Shown here in pieces: positions 25,398 through 36,952 of a stretch of DNA of 64,000 nt; positions within the stretch are counted from its first letter, which is position 1, and each line of letters opens with the position of its first letter. The notes under the pieces were generated by a model that was not told the origin of the DNA, searched no databases, and saw only the letters and a program-made list of their open reading frames with translations. The DNA comes from Cyanobium sp. N.Huapi 1H5 (GTDB taxonomy: Bacteria > Cyanobacteriota > Cyanobacteriia > PCC-6307 > Cyanobiaceae), in contig NZ_JAGQBH010000002.1 of assembly GCF_024345535.1 (NCBI RefSeq), forward strand, positions 434,001 to 498,000, read 5' to 3'. The position numbers and the translations under genes are program-made.

Positions 25398-26400
25398 ACC
25401 GCCTGGGACGCGCGGTCAACCGGGCGGCGGACCTGCTCTTCCTGCCGCCGCTGGATCGACTCTGGCTCCGCCGCCTGCGGGGCAAGGTGCTGTGTCTGCT
25501 TTACCACCGGGTGGACGAGCCTGGCCGGGAGCCCTTCCTCGACCGCTTCGGGGTGCCACCGATTCCCGCCGAGGAGCTGGCCGCCGAGCTCGGTGTCCTG
25601 CAGCGCCGCGGCGCCCGCTTCCTCACCTACGCCGACCTGCGGGCCGGCCGCTTTCCCGCCGGCTCCGACTTCGGGGTGATCGTCAGCTTCGATGACGGCC
25701 TGCGCTGCAATTACGAGCAGGGAATGGACGTGCTCCAGAGCCTGGGCATCCCGGCCGTGTTCTTCCAGTCCACGGCGATGCACGCCGGCGGGGAGCTGGT
25801 CTGGGAGCACGCCCTTTACTGGTACGGGGCCCATCCCTCCCTGGCGCCCCGGCTGGAAGAGCTGGCCCACCAACGGCTGGACCTGCCGGCCGACCTGGAG
25901 GGCGCGGCCCTGATCGCCCGGCGCGGGATGGCACCCCCGTGGTGCGGGTGCGGGAGCTGCTGGCGGAGCTGGCAGAGCGCTGGGGCACGGCCGGCGAACT
26001 GGCGGCGGCGGCCAAGCGCCTGTATCCCAGCGGTGAGCATCTGCGCCGGGCCAGGGAGGCCGGCCATGAGCTGGGCAGTCACGGCCACCACCACGTCCCG
26101 CGCTGCAACATCAGCCCGGAGGCGTTCGAGGAGGAACTGAGCCGCTCGGCCGCCGAGCTCGAGCAGGTGCTGGGGGAGGCCCCCCGGGCCTTCTCCTACC
26201 CCTTCAACAGCCATCTGCCCGGCGACGCGGAACTCTGCGGCCGCCATTACCTCCAGGTGGCCACCGTCGACGCCGCCCTGGTGACGCCCGCCACCCCGGC
26301 CCTGGACCTGCCCCGCTTCACCTGGCCGGGGCCCCACGCCAACCGGCTGCGCCGCCGCCGCTGGCTCAGCACCGGAACACTGGCCTGGCCGGGGAGATAG
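25394..26400 (+). pseudogene. Polysaccharide deacetylase, interrupted by a frameshift
   Basis: Starts with ATG overlapping the formyltransferase TGA. The first frame has LCLLYHRVDEPG (YHRV 37-40) and the NodB metal motif VSFDDGLRC (FDDG 99-102) and reads sensibly to ~25924 (EGAALIARR). From there the meaningful sequence moves to another frame: DGTPVVRVRELLAELAERWG, later GHELGSHGHHHVPRCN (the HxxxH metal pair) and APRAFSYPFNSHLPG, ending at 26400. One extra base near 25924-25926 would restore one frame of about 335 residues. Carbohydrate esterase family 4. Either a real mutation or a sequencing error. Confidence 0.8.
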
Positions 26401-26424
26401 GGTCTGGATTCCTTCCACGTTGCG

Positions 26425-27090
26425 ATGGCCTGGCCCCTGGCCGTGTTCGACGGGACCATCAGCCTCAGCACCCTGGAATCCCTCCTGCAGGACTGGGGGT
26501 ACTGGGTGGTATTCGGCGCCATGCTGCTGGAGAACGCCGGGGTGCCCCTGCCCGGCGAGACGGTGACGCTGCTGGCGGGCTACGCGGCCGGCAGCGGCCA
26601 GCTGCAGGTGCTCGGGGTGATGGGGGCGGCGGCCGGCGGGGCGATCCTGGGGGACAACCTCGGCTACTGGGTGGGGCGCCGGGCGGGCTGGGGGCTGCTG
26701 CTGCGGGTCGGTCGGCTGCTGGGCCGGACCCCGGAGCAGATGGAGGCCCTGCGCGAACGCTTCCTGCGCCACGCCGGCAAGTCGGTGCTGCTGGGCCGGT
26801 TCGTGGCGGTGCTGCGGGTGCTGGCCGGCCCCATCGCCGGCGCGGTGCGCATGCCCTACCGCCGCTTCCTGCTGTTCAACATGCTGGGGGCGGTGCTCTG
26901 GGCCTCGACGATGGTGGGCCTGGCCTGGCTCGGGGGGCGCTGGATCCCCTTCGATCAGATGGTGAAAGGGGTCGTTGAGTTCGGGCTCGGCGCCCTGGTG
27001 CTGCTGGTGATCGTGCTGGTGGTGCCGAAGCTGGTGGGCCGCTTCGAGGAGGCGGCCCTGGAGTCCGATGGCGGGGAGCCGCCCGCCTAG
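26425..27090 (+). CDS. DedA/SNARE-associated family membrane protein
   Basis: 221 residues, ATG 26425. Family motifs: FGAMLLENAGVPLPGETVTL (membrane-embedded E and P-G-E), GDNLGYWVGRRAG, and FLGRF-like LGRFVAVLRVLAGPIAGAVR followed by MPYRRFLLFN. Four or more TM segments. DedA proteins are proton-coupled scramblase-like proteins; some recycle undecaprenyl phosphate, which would serve the wall and EPS pathways here. Its stop TAG and the stop of the convergent SLC13 gene share the bases CTAG (27087-27090). Confidence 0.88.
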   Translation: MAWPLAVFDGTISLSTLESLLQDWGYWVVFGAMLLENAGVPLPGETVTLLAGYAAGSGQLQVLGVMGAAAGGAILGDNLGYWVGRRAGWGLLLRVGRLLGRTPEQMEALRERFLRHAGKSVLLGRFVAVLRVLAGPIAGAVRMPYRRFLLFNMLGAVLWASTMVGLAWLGGRWIPFDQMVKGVVEFGLGALVLLVIVLVVPKLVGRFEEAALESDGGEPPA

Positions 27091-28907
27091 AGCCCGAAGT
27101 GCCGACAGATCAGCCAGGGCACCACCAGGGCCAGGGTGATCGTGAGCGGTGCTCCGTAGCGGGCCATGTCCAGGAAGCGGTAACGGCCGGGGCCGAACAC
27201 CATCAGGTTGGTCTGGTAGCCGATCGGGGTGAGGAAGCTCTGGCTGGCGGCGAAGGTGATGGCGAAGATGAAGGCCATCGGCGGCAATGCCAGCCCCTTG
27301 GCCAGTTCGGTGGCGATCGGAATCAGCAGCACCACCGTGGTGCCGTTGCTGAGGGCCTCGGTGAAGACCTGCCCCAGCACGAACACCACCAGCAGCACCC
27401 CATAGGCGGGCCAACCCTTGAGGGAGTGCAGCAGATCGGTGGCCAGGGCCTCCGCCAGGCCGGTCTTCTGCATCGCCACGCTGAAGCAGGAGAGGGAGCC
27501 CAGCAGCAGGATCACGTCCCAGCGGATGGAGCGCAGCAGCTCGCCGGAGCGCAGGCAGCCCGTGGCCACCATCGCCACCATGGCCAGCAGCACCGAGGCC
27601 ATCAGCGGCAGGATCCGGAGCATCGGCAGCAGGATCATCAGGGCGGCGATCACCATGCCGATGAGCTTGCGATCGGTGGTGGGCAGATCCTTCTCGAGCT
27701 CGTCGAGCAGCACCAGGTCGTTGTTGGCCTGCAGGCCGCGGATGGCATCCACCGGGGCCTGGAGCAGCAGCACATCGCCGGCCTGCAGCACCACCCGGCC
27801 CAGCAGCTCCCGCAGCACCTGGTTGCCCCGGCGCACCGCCAGCAGGGTGGAGTTGTAGCGCTGGCGGAAGCGCATGTCGCGCACGCTGGCGCCGGCCAGG
27901 GTGGAGCCGTTGGGCAGCAGCACCTCCACCACCCGCTGGGGTGAGGTGGCCTCGCCAGAGAGCTCCCGCAGATCCTCTTCCTGCTCACCGATCGGCGCCA
28001 GGGTGACGGTGTGCTCCTGCTGCAGACGCAACAGGTTGTCCCGGTTGCAGCGCAGCAGCAGCCGGTCGCCGGCCTGCAGGGGCAGGTCGGCCAGGGGGGC
28101 CGTGAAGCTGTCCTGGCCCCGGTGCAGCTCCAGCACGTCCACGTCGAAGCGGCGCTGCAGGCGGCTGTTGTGCAGGGACTGGCCGATCAGCTCGGACTGC
28201 TCCGGGATCAGCACGTCGGTGAGGTAGCCGTCCCGGGCGAGGCCGCCCAGCAGGTCCTCGTCCCCCTGGCCGCGGTCGGGCAGCAGCCGATCGGAGACGG
28301 TGAGCATGTACAGCCCACCCAGCAGCCAGACAGGGATGCCGATGGCGGTGAAGCTGAACAGCTCCAGGGAGCCGAAGCCCAGCTGGCGGCTCACATCACT
28401 GGCCAGCAGGTTGGTGGAGGTGCCGAGCAGGGAGATGGTGCCGCCCAGCACGGTGGCGAACGACAGGGGCAGCAGCACCTTCGAGGGGGAGACGCCGCGG
28501 CGGTGGCACCAGCCCTCGATCACCGGCAGCAGGGTGGCCACGATCGGGGTGTTGGGGATGAAGCCGGAGATGGGGGCCACCACCCCCACCATCAGGGCGA
28601 TCATCCGCTTCGGGCTGCGGACCGCATCGGAGCCGATCAGAGCCCGCAGCCGATCCATGCCGCCGCTGCGGAACAGGCCGGCGGAGACCGCGAACAGGCC
28701 CATCAGGGTGATCAGGGCGGGGCTGCCGAAGCCCTGCACCGCCTCATCGGGCTTGAGCACCTGGAAGCTGACCAGCAGCGCCGCCGCCAGCAGGCCGGTG
28801 ACCTCCGGGGCGAGCCAGCCGGTGACGAACAGCACCATCGCCCCAGCGAAGACCACCAGCGTGATCAGACCATCCGGCGTGGCGGCGACCGTGAGGAACG
28901 CTTGCAT
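27087..28907 (-). CDS. SLC13-family anion permease with internal RCK_C/TrkA-C domains
   Basis: 606 residues from ATG 28907. N-terminal membrane half (VVFAGAMVLFVTGWLAPEVT, APISGFIPNTPIVATLLPVI, GTISLLGTSTNLLAS), then a soluble middle of ~200 residues with two TrkA-C repeats (VLIPEQSELIGQSL/LLRCNRDNLLRL and VLLPNGSTLAGASVRD/VLLLQAPVDAIRG), then a second membrane half (TEALSNGTTVVLLIP, PIGYQTNLMVFGPG). The ...NTP and SNGTT motifs are the ion/substrate sites of the DASS/SLC13 fold. Probably Na+-coupled sulfate or dicarboxylate uptake. Eight bases downstream of the KimA-like gene, hence one operon. Confidence 0.88.
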   Translation of the reverse strand: MQAFLTVAATPDGLITLVVFAGAMVLFVTGWLAPEVTGLLAAALLVSFQVLKPDEAVQGFGSPALITLMGLFAVSAGLFRSGGMDRLRALIGSDAVRSPKRMIALMVGVVAPISGFIPNTPIVATLLPVIEGWCHRRGVSPSKVLLPLSFATVLGGTISLLGTSTNLLASDVSRQLGFGSLELFSFTAIGIPVWLLGGLYMLTVSDRLLPDRGQGDEDLLGGLARDGYLTDVLIPEQSELIGQSLHNSRLQRRFDVDVLELHRGQDSFTAPLADLPLQAGDRLLLRCNRDNLLRLQQEHTVTLAPIGEQEEDLRELSGEATSPQRVVEVLLPNGSTLAGASVRDMRFRQRYNSTLLAVRRGNQVLRELLGRVVLQAGDVLLLQAPVDAIRGLQANNDLVLLDELEKDLPTTDRKLIGMVIAALMILLPMLRILPLMASVLLAMVAMVATGCLRSGELLRSIRWDVILLLGSLSCFSVAMQKTGLAEALATDLLHSLKGWPAYGVLLVVFVLGQVFTEALSNGTTVVLLIPIATELAKGLALPPMAFIFAITFAASQSFLTPIGYQTNLMVFGPGRYRFLDMARYGAPLTITLALVVPWLICRHFGL

Positions 28908-28915
28908 CGGGACGT

Positions 28916-30796
28916 TCAGAGGTAGAAGCCGACCGTAGTGACGACCCGGGTGCCGTGCTCGCGCAGGGCGCGCCGCAGGCGGATCGTCGACTGGTTGTGG
29001 AGCAGGTTCTCCCAGCGGTGCCGGGTGACGAACACCGGCAGCACCACCATGCAGAAGGCGTGGCGATCCTTGTGGTGCTCCTGTTCGAAGCGCCCCACGA
29101 ACCGGGTCACCGGGTCCACCAGGGAGCGGTAAGGGGAGGGCACCACCTCCAGGGGCACATCCGGCAGCTGGCGGCTCCACTGGGCGCGGAAGGCCTCCCC
29201 CTGGTCGCCGGCGAGATCCACGTGCACGGCCACCAGGTCGCTGGCGACGCTGCGGGCGAAGCAGAGGGCCTCGTAGCTGCCCCGGTGCAGCTGGCCCACC
29301 AGCACCACCGTGGGGGTTCCGTCGCCGGGAGGCGGGGGATCCGGCAATGTCAGCCGCCCCTCAGAGACGATCCGCAGGCGCCTGGCCACATGGTCGTAGT
29401 GGGTGCGGATGCGGAGGTACATCAGCACCAGCAGGGGGATGGCGAGCACCACCACCCAGGCCCCCTGGGTGAACTTGCTGATCAGCAGCACCGCCCCCAC
29501 CACGGCGGTGATCGTCGCCCCCACCCCATTGACCAGGGCCCTGGTGCGCCAGCCCCGGTCCTGCAGCTTCCACCAGTGCATCACCATCCCGGCCTGGGAC
29601 AGGGTGAAGCTGATGAACACCCCCACGGCATAGAGGGGGATCAGGCGGCTGACACTGCCTTCCACCAGCACCAGCAGCAGGCCGGCCAGGGCGCTGAGGG
29701 CCAGGATGCCGTTGCTGAACACCAGCCGGTCCCCGAGGGAGGAGAGCTGGCGGGGCAGGAAGCCGTCCTGGGCCAGGAAGGCGGCCAGCCGCGGGAAATC
29801 GGCATAGGCCGTGTTGGCGGCGAGGAGCAGGATCAGCAGCGTCGCGAACTGCAGCACGAACAGCAGCGGCCCATTCCCGAAGATCAGCTCGCCCAGCTGG
29901 TAGAGGAGCGTGGGTCCGTTGTCCTCCACCACCAGGCCGCTCTGGCTGGCCAGGGCGCTGATGCCGCTGAACATCACGGCCAGCATCAGCACCATCACCA
30001 CCAGCACCCGGCGGGCGTTGCGCCACTCGGTGGGCCGGAAGGCGGCGACGCTGTCGCTGATCGCCTCGATGCCGGTGAGGGCGGCGCAGCCGGAGCTGAA
30101 GGCCCGCATCAGCAGCAGGGGGCCGATGACCTGCAGACCCTGGCTGCCCTGGTGGGCGGCCTCCAGCAGCCGCTGCTGCTCCGCCAACGGCAGGGGGGGG
30201 AGCTGGCCCAGCCCGGTCTTGATCGCCCCGGCCACCAGAAGGGTGACGACGGCGGCCATGAACAGATAGGTGGGCACGCTCAGGAAACGGGCGCTGGAGC
30301 TCACCCCGCGCAGGTTGGCGAGCATGACGAGCAGCACCGCCAGCAGGCAGAGGGGCACCCGCTCGGGTGCCAGCGCCGGGACATAGGAGGTGAGGGCGGC
30401 GATGCCGGCGGCCACGCTCACCGCCACCGTGAGCACGTAGTCGATCGAGAGCGAAGCCCCGGCCACCAGGCCCGCCGTCTGCCCCAGGTTCTGCTGGGAG
30501 ACCCGGTAGGAGCCTCCCCCGTGGGGGTAGGCCTTGATCGTCTGGCGGTAGCTGCTGGCCACCACCAGCATCAGACCGACGATCAGGGCCGTGATCGGCA
30601 GGGTGTAACCGAGGGCTGCCGCTCCGCCCATCCCCAGCACCAGCACGATCTCCTGGGTCGCGTAGGCCACCGAGGAGAGGGCGTCGGAGCTGAGGATCGC
30701 CAGGGCCTCGGCGTTGCTGTACCGCTCCTCGTGGTGGGCACTGGTGGGCAGGGGAGTGCCGATGAGCCGGCGCCGCAGGTTCTCGAGGCGGGCCAT
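28916..30796 (-). CDS. APC-family transporter, KimA-like (candidate K+/H+ importer)
   Basis: 626 residues, ATG 30796, close to KimA (YdaO) in length. Strong KimA-type segments: LAILSSDALSSVAYATQEIV, SSYRQTIKAYPHGGGSYRVS, LVAGASLSIDYVLTVAVSVA, plus a C-terminal cytoplasmic domain (TVVLVGQLHRGSYEALCFAR, HRWENLLHNQSTIRLRRAL). In Bacillus KimA is a high-affinity potassium importer held in check by c-di-AMP. Twelve TM segments expected. A general amino acid permease is the alternative, but the DALSSVAYATQE motif and tail favour KimA. Confidence 0.82.
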   Translation of the reverse strand: MARLENLRRRLIGTPLPTSAHHEERYSNAEALAILSSDALSSVAYATQEIVLVLGMGGAAALGYTLPITALIVGLMLVVASSYRQTIKAYPHGGGSYRVSQQNLGQTAGLVAGASLSIDYVLTVAVSVAAGIAALTSYVPALAPERVPLCLLAVLLVMLANLRGVSSSARFLSVPTYLFMAAVVTLLVAGAIKTGLGQLPPLPLAEQQRLLEAAHQGSQGLQVIGPLLLMRAFSSGCAALTGIEAISDSVAAFRPTEWRNARRVLVVMVLMLAVMFSGISALASQSGLVVEDNGPTLLYQLGELIFGNGPLLFVLQFATLLILLLAANTAYADFPRLAAFLAQDGFLPRQLSSLGDRLVFSNGILALSALAGLLLVLVEGSVSRLIPLYAVGVFISFTLSQAGMVMHWWKLQDRGWRTRALVNGVGATITAVVGAVLLISKFTQGAWVVVLAIPLLVLMYLRIRTHYDHVARRLRIVSEGRLTLPDPPPPGDGTPTVVLVGQLHRGSYEALCFARSVASDLVAVHVDLAGDQGEAFRAQWSRQLPDVPLEVVPSPYRSLVDPVTRFVGRFEQEHHKDRHAFCMVVLPVFVTRHRWENLLHNQSTIRLRRALREHGTRVVTTVGFYL

Positions 30797-30902
30797 GCGT
30801 CGTCGACTCGTCCGAAGGATGCCCTAGGACGCTAAGGGCAGTGGGCCAGCCCGTCCCCAGCCGCGCCGAACCGTCCGCCACCCGCCTGGGCCGAGCCGTG
30901 CC

Positions 30903-32072
30903 ATGGGACAACCCACGCTGCTGAGCACCCTCCTGATCCTGCTGCTGGGGGTGCTGCTGGCCCGCCTCTCGGAAGGCTGGATGGCGCGCCTGGCCGTGCC
31001 GGCGATCGTCGTCGAACTCGTGCTGGGCTTCGTCCTCGGCAACACCGTGGTGCCGTTCGGGGCGATGGCACCCCTGAGCGGCCTGACGGAGCTGGGGGTG
31101 CTCACCCTGTTCTTCCAGGTGGGCCTGGAGGTGCGCGGCGACCTGCTCACCTCACGAAAGGGCGCCATTCTGCGCACGGTGGCGCTGAGCTTCTGCACAC
31201 CCCTGCTGGCCTTCTGGCCGCTGCAGAGCGGCTTCGGCCTCTCCACCCCCACCACCCTGCTGTGCCTGGCGGTGCTGAGCGCCACCGGAACCGGCGTGAC
31301 CCTGCGGCTCCTGTCCCAGCGTGGCGCCTTGCAGACCCCTTCCGGCCGGCTGCTGGTGGGGGTGTCGGTGCTGGATGACCTGCCGGCCATCGGCCTGCTG
31401 GCCGTCGCCACCGCCAGCGCCGGCCTGCGCTTGGGTAGCCAGGGCATCGGCTGGGGCGGGCCACTGCTGGGTGTGCTGCTGGCCGGGCTGAGCTGGCTGG
31501 CGGTGACCCACTGGGCCCGCCACCACAGCCGGCGGCCCACCAGCGCCCTGGCGATCCTGATGCTGCTGATCGGCTCGGCCTGGCTGGGGGAGGCCTGCGG
31601 CCTGACCAGCCTGCCGGGGGCCCTCTGGGGCGGGGTGCTGATGGCCCGGCTGGGGCCGGTGGAGGGGGAGGTGCAGCGGGTGCTGACCGTGCTCTCGGAG
31701 GTGTTCCTGCCGCTCTACTTCATCAGTGTGGGGATGCGCATCAGCGCCGGCACCCTGCTGCAGCCGGCGGCCTGGAGCCTGGCGGCGGCCCTGATCGTGA
31801 TGGCCCTGCTCAGCAAGCTGGCCTGCGGTCTGGGCATCGATCGCCACGACCGTCGGGCGGGGGTCGACCGCTGGCTGGTGGTGTTCGGCCTGATCCCCCG
31901 GGGCCTGCCGGGACTGGTGTTCGCCACCACCGCGCTGAACCAGGGACTGATCGATGCCGTCCAGTTCTCCTCGCTTGTGCTGATGGTGACCGTCACCACC
32001 GTGGTGGGCCTGGTGCTGCTGGAGCGGCGGCTGAAACGCCTCGAGGCTGTTCCAAACGCTGCGCACGGCTGA
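30903..32072 (+). CDS. CPA2-family cation/proton antiporter
   Basis: 389 residues, ATG 30903, divergent from the KimA-like gene with a 106-base spacer. About twelve TM segments. Markers: VPAIVVELVLGFVLGNTVVP, ELGVLTLFFQVGLEVR with the family GLE motif, SATGTGVTLRLLSQRG, and VSVLDDLPAIGLLAV, whose Asp-Asp pair is the ion-binding site in NapA/KefB relatives. GLIPRGLPGLVFATT near the end. Exchanges Na+ or K+ for H+. No C-terminal TrkA-N domain. Confidence 0.88.
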   Translation: MGQPTLLSTLLILLLGVLLARLSEGWMARLAVPAIVVELVLGFVLGNTVVPFGAMAPLSGLTELGVLTLFFQVGLEVRGDLLTSRKGAILRTVALSFCTPLLAFWPLQSGFGLSTPTTLLCLAVLSATGTGVTLRLLSQRGALQTPSGRLLVGVSVLDDLPAIGLLAVATASAGLRLGSQGIGWGGPLLGVLLAGLSWLAVTHWARHHSRRPTSALAILMLLIGSAWLGEACGLTSLPGALWGGVLMARLGPVEGEVQRVLTVLSEVFLPLYFISVGMRISAGTLLQPAAWSLAAALIVMALLSKLACGLGIDRHDRRAGVDRWLVVFGLIPRGLPGLVFATTALNQGLIDAVQFSSLVLMVTVTTVVGLVLLERRLKRLEAVPNAAHG

Positions 32073-32125
32073 CCGGAACCGCTGCATCCTGTGACTAATG
32101 TTTGAGCGATTCGTGAATCGCCGCG

Positions 32126-34891
<2,766 letters not shown>

Positions 34892-34941
34892 GCCCCGAGC
34901 CGCCCCCGGCCGACTGATAACAACCTCTTGATGAACCCATA

Positions 34942-34964
34942 GGGCTTTCCTTCCTGGAAAGCCC
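34942..34964. promoter_or_regulatory. Perfect 9-base inverted repeat upstream of the CO2-uptake operon
   Basis: GGGCTTTCC (34942-34950) and GGAAAGCCC (34956-34964) flank TTCCT. It lies 50 bases after the ATPase stop and 71 bases before the ndhF3 start. No T-run follows, so it is a poor intrinsic terminator on the plus strand. It may be an operator for the CO2-responsive operon or an RNA hairpin. It does not look like the published NdhR (CcmR) site. Confidence 0.4.
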
Positions 34965-35035
34965 ACCGCCAGCGGCCTGGGATCTTAGTGTTCGCCACCA
35001 CGCGGGCCATCTCCGGTCCCGACCGTTCTCCCGCC

Positions 35036-36952
35036 ATGACCCTGTTCTTCGCCCAGACGGCCTGGCTGGTTCCGCTCTACCCGCTGGTGGCGTCCCTGCT
35101 GTCGCTGCTTTGGTCTCCAGGGCTGATCTCACGCACGGGCCCACGCCCCTGCGGCTATCTCAACCTCACCCTGGTGAGCGTGGCCTTCCTCCACAGCGCC
35201 GCCGCCCTGATGGCGCTGCATTCCAATTCCGCCGCCGGTGCGGCCGCTCTCTACAAGCCGCTCGCCTTCGGCTGGACCTGGCTGGAGACCGCCGGGCTCA
35301 AGGTGAGCTTCGACGGCCTGATCACCGAGCCGGCCCTGATCGCCATGACGGTGATCACCGGCCTGCATGTGCTGGTGCAGATCTACGCCATCGGCTATCT
35401 GGAGATGGACTGGGGCTGGCCCCGCTTCTTCGGTTCCCTGAGCTTCTTCGAGGCCGGTCTGTGCGCCCTGGTGCTCACGGACTCGCTGTTCTTCAGCTAT
35501 GTGATCCTCGAACTGCTCACCCTGGGTACCTACCTGATCGTGGGCACCTGGTACAACCAGCCCCTGGTGGTCAAGGGCGCCCGCGATGCGTTCCTCACCA
35601 AGCGGATCGGCGACCTGATCCTGCTGGCGGGCCTGATCGCCCTGCTGCCGATCACCGGCACCTGGAACTTTCACGGGCTGCAGGCCTGGGCCGCGGATCA
35701 GATCAACAACGGCAACCCCCTACCCCAGGTTCTGCCGTTGATCCTGCTGGCCCTGATCGCCGGGCCGATGGGCAAATGCGCCCAGATCCCGCTGCACCTG
35801 TGGCTCGATGAGGCCATGGAGAGCCCCTTGCCCTCCACCGTGCTTCGCAACTCGGTGGTGGTGGTGGGCGGCGCCTGGGTGCTGCTGCGGCTCGAGCCCC
35901 TGATCGAACTGAGCGCCCTGGTGCAGACCGTGCTCGTGATCGTGGGCGGAACCACTGCCCTGGTGGCCTCCCTGATCGCCCTCGCCCAGATCGATGTGAA
36001 GCGCGCCCTCTCCTTCCTGGTGAGCAGCTGGCTCGGCCTGCTGTTCGTGGCGGTGGGTCTGGGCGGCATCAGCGTGGCCGATCACCTGATGCTGGTGTAT
36101 CCCCTGCCGATGGCCCTGATGCTGATGGTGATCGGCGCCATCGTGATCACCAATGTCACCCAGGACCTCACCCAGCTCGGGGGCCTGTGGAGCAAGCGTC
36201 CGCTGATGGGCCTGGCCTTCCTCACCGGCGCCGCCGGCCTGATGGCCCTGCCGCCGTTCGGTGGCTTCGCCGCCCTGCGCGAGCTCATGGAGCTCACGGC
36301 CGAGAGCTCCCATCCGGTGCTGCTCGGTGGCCTGGTGCTGTTGACCAATGCCCTGATCAGCGCCGGCCTGATCCGGGTGTTCGGTCTGATCTGGGGCGGG
36401 CGTCCGTCGGTGTTCACCACCCGCTCGCCGGAGGTGCTGTGGCTGATGGCCCTGCCCACCTTGGTGCTCATGGGTCTGGTGCTGCACCTGCCGCAGCTGA
36501 TGGTGATCAACGGCGTCTTCGCCCTGTCCCCCCTTCCGGGCTGGGGTCCGCTGGCGGTGCCCCTGCTGATCTCCACCCTCGTGGGCGGCGGCCTCTCGGC
36601 GGCCTTTTACCTGCGGCCCCACCCCCTGGCCCATCTGCCCGCCGCCCTCGGCGGTCTGCAGGACTGGCTGGCCCACGACATGCAGACCGAGCGCTTCTAC
36701 CACCGCACCGTGGTGTGGCTGGTGGTGGCCCTGGCCCGGCTCAGCGCCTGGTCGGATGACCGGCTGATCGATGGTTTCAGTGGTGCCTCCGGTAGTGCCG
36801 CCCTCGAGGGTGCACGCCGCCTCAGCTTCACCACCTCCGGCCGCACCCAGGCCTATGCCCTCACCCTCCTTCTCGGCGTGCTGCTGATGGCCGCCTGGCT
36901 GCTGGCCTCCGCCCCTTCCGTTCCGTCCGAACTCATTCGCCCGTTCCGCTGA
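35036..36952 (+). CDS. ndhF3: NDH-1 subunit NdhF3 of the CO2-uptake complex
   Basis: 638 residues from ATG 35036; GTG 34988 is possible but lies in the leader. Proton-pumping NuoL/NdhF family with ~16 TM segments: SFFEAGLCALVLTDSLFFSY, VVKGARDAFLTKRIGDLILL, MGKCAQIPLHLWLDEAMESP (antiporter Lys/His region), LIALAQIDVKRALSFLVSSW. In the NDH-1MS complex NdhF3 and NdhD3 replace NdhF1/NdhD1 and attach the CO2-hydrating module at the thylakoid membrane. Assigned to set 3 because the next three genes are ndhD3, chpY and cupS, as in Synechocystis sll1732-sll1735. Confidence 0.88.
   Translation: MTLFFAQTAWLVPLYPLVASLLSLLWSPGLISRTGPRPCGYLNLTLVSVAFLHSAAALMALHSNSAAGAAALYKPLAFGWTWLETAGLKVSFDGLITEPALIAMTVITGLHVLVQIYAIGYLEMDWGWPRFFGSLSFFEAGLCALVLTDSLFFSYVILELLTLGTYLIVGTWYNQPLVVKGARDAFLTKRIGDLILLAGLIALLPITGTWNFHGLQAWAADQINNGNPLPQVLPLILLALIAGPMGKCAQIPLHLWLDEAMESPLPSTVLRNSVVVVGGAWVLLRLEPLIELSALVQTVLVIVGGTTALVASLIALAQIDVKRALSFLVSSWLGLLFVAVGLGGISVADHLMLVYPLPMALMLMVIGAIVITNVTQDLTQLGGLWSKRPLMGLAFLTGAAGLMALPPFGGFAALRELMELTAESSHPVLLGGLVLLTNALISAGLIRVFGLIWGGRPSVFTTRSPEVLWLMALPTLVLMGLVLHLPQLMVINGVFALSPLPGWGPLAVPLLISTLVGGGLSAAFYLRPHPLAHLPAALGGLQDWLAHDMQTERFYHRTVVWLVVALARLSAWSDDRLIDGFSGASGSAALEGARRLSFTTSGRTQAYALTLLLGVLLMAAWLLASAPSVPSELIRPFR

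Noticed and set aside
28955-30835. Long plus-strand frame opposite the KimA-like gene
   Set aside because: Low-complexity HQG-rich translation without motifs; the other strand has all conserved APC blocks.
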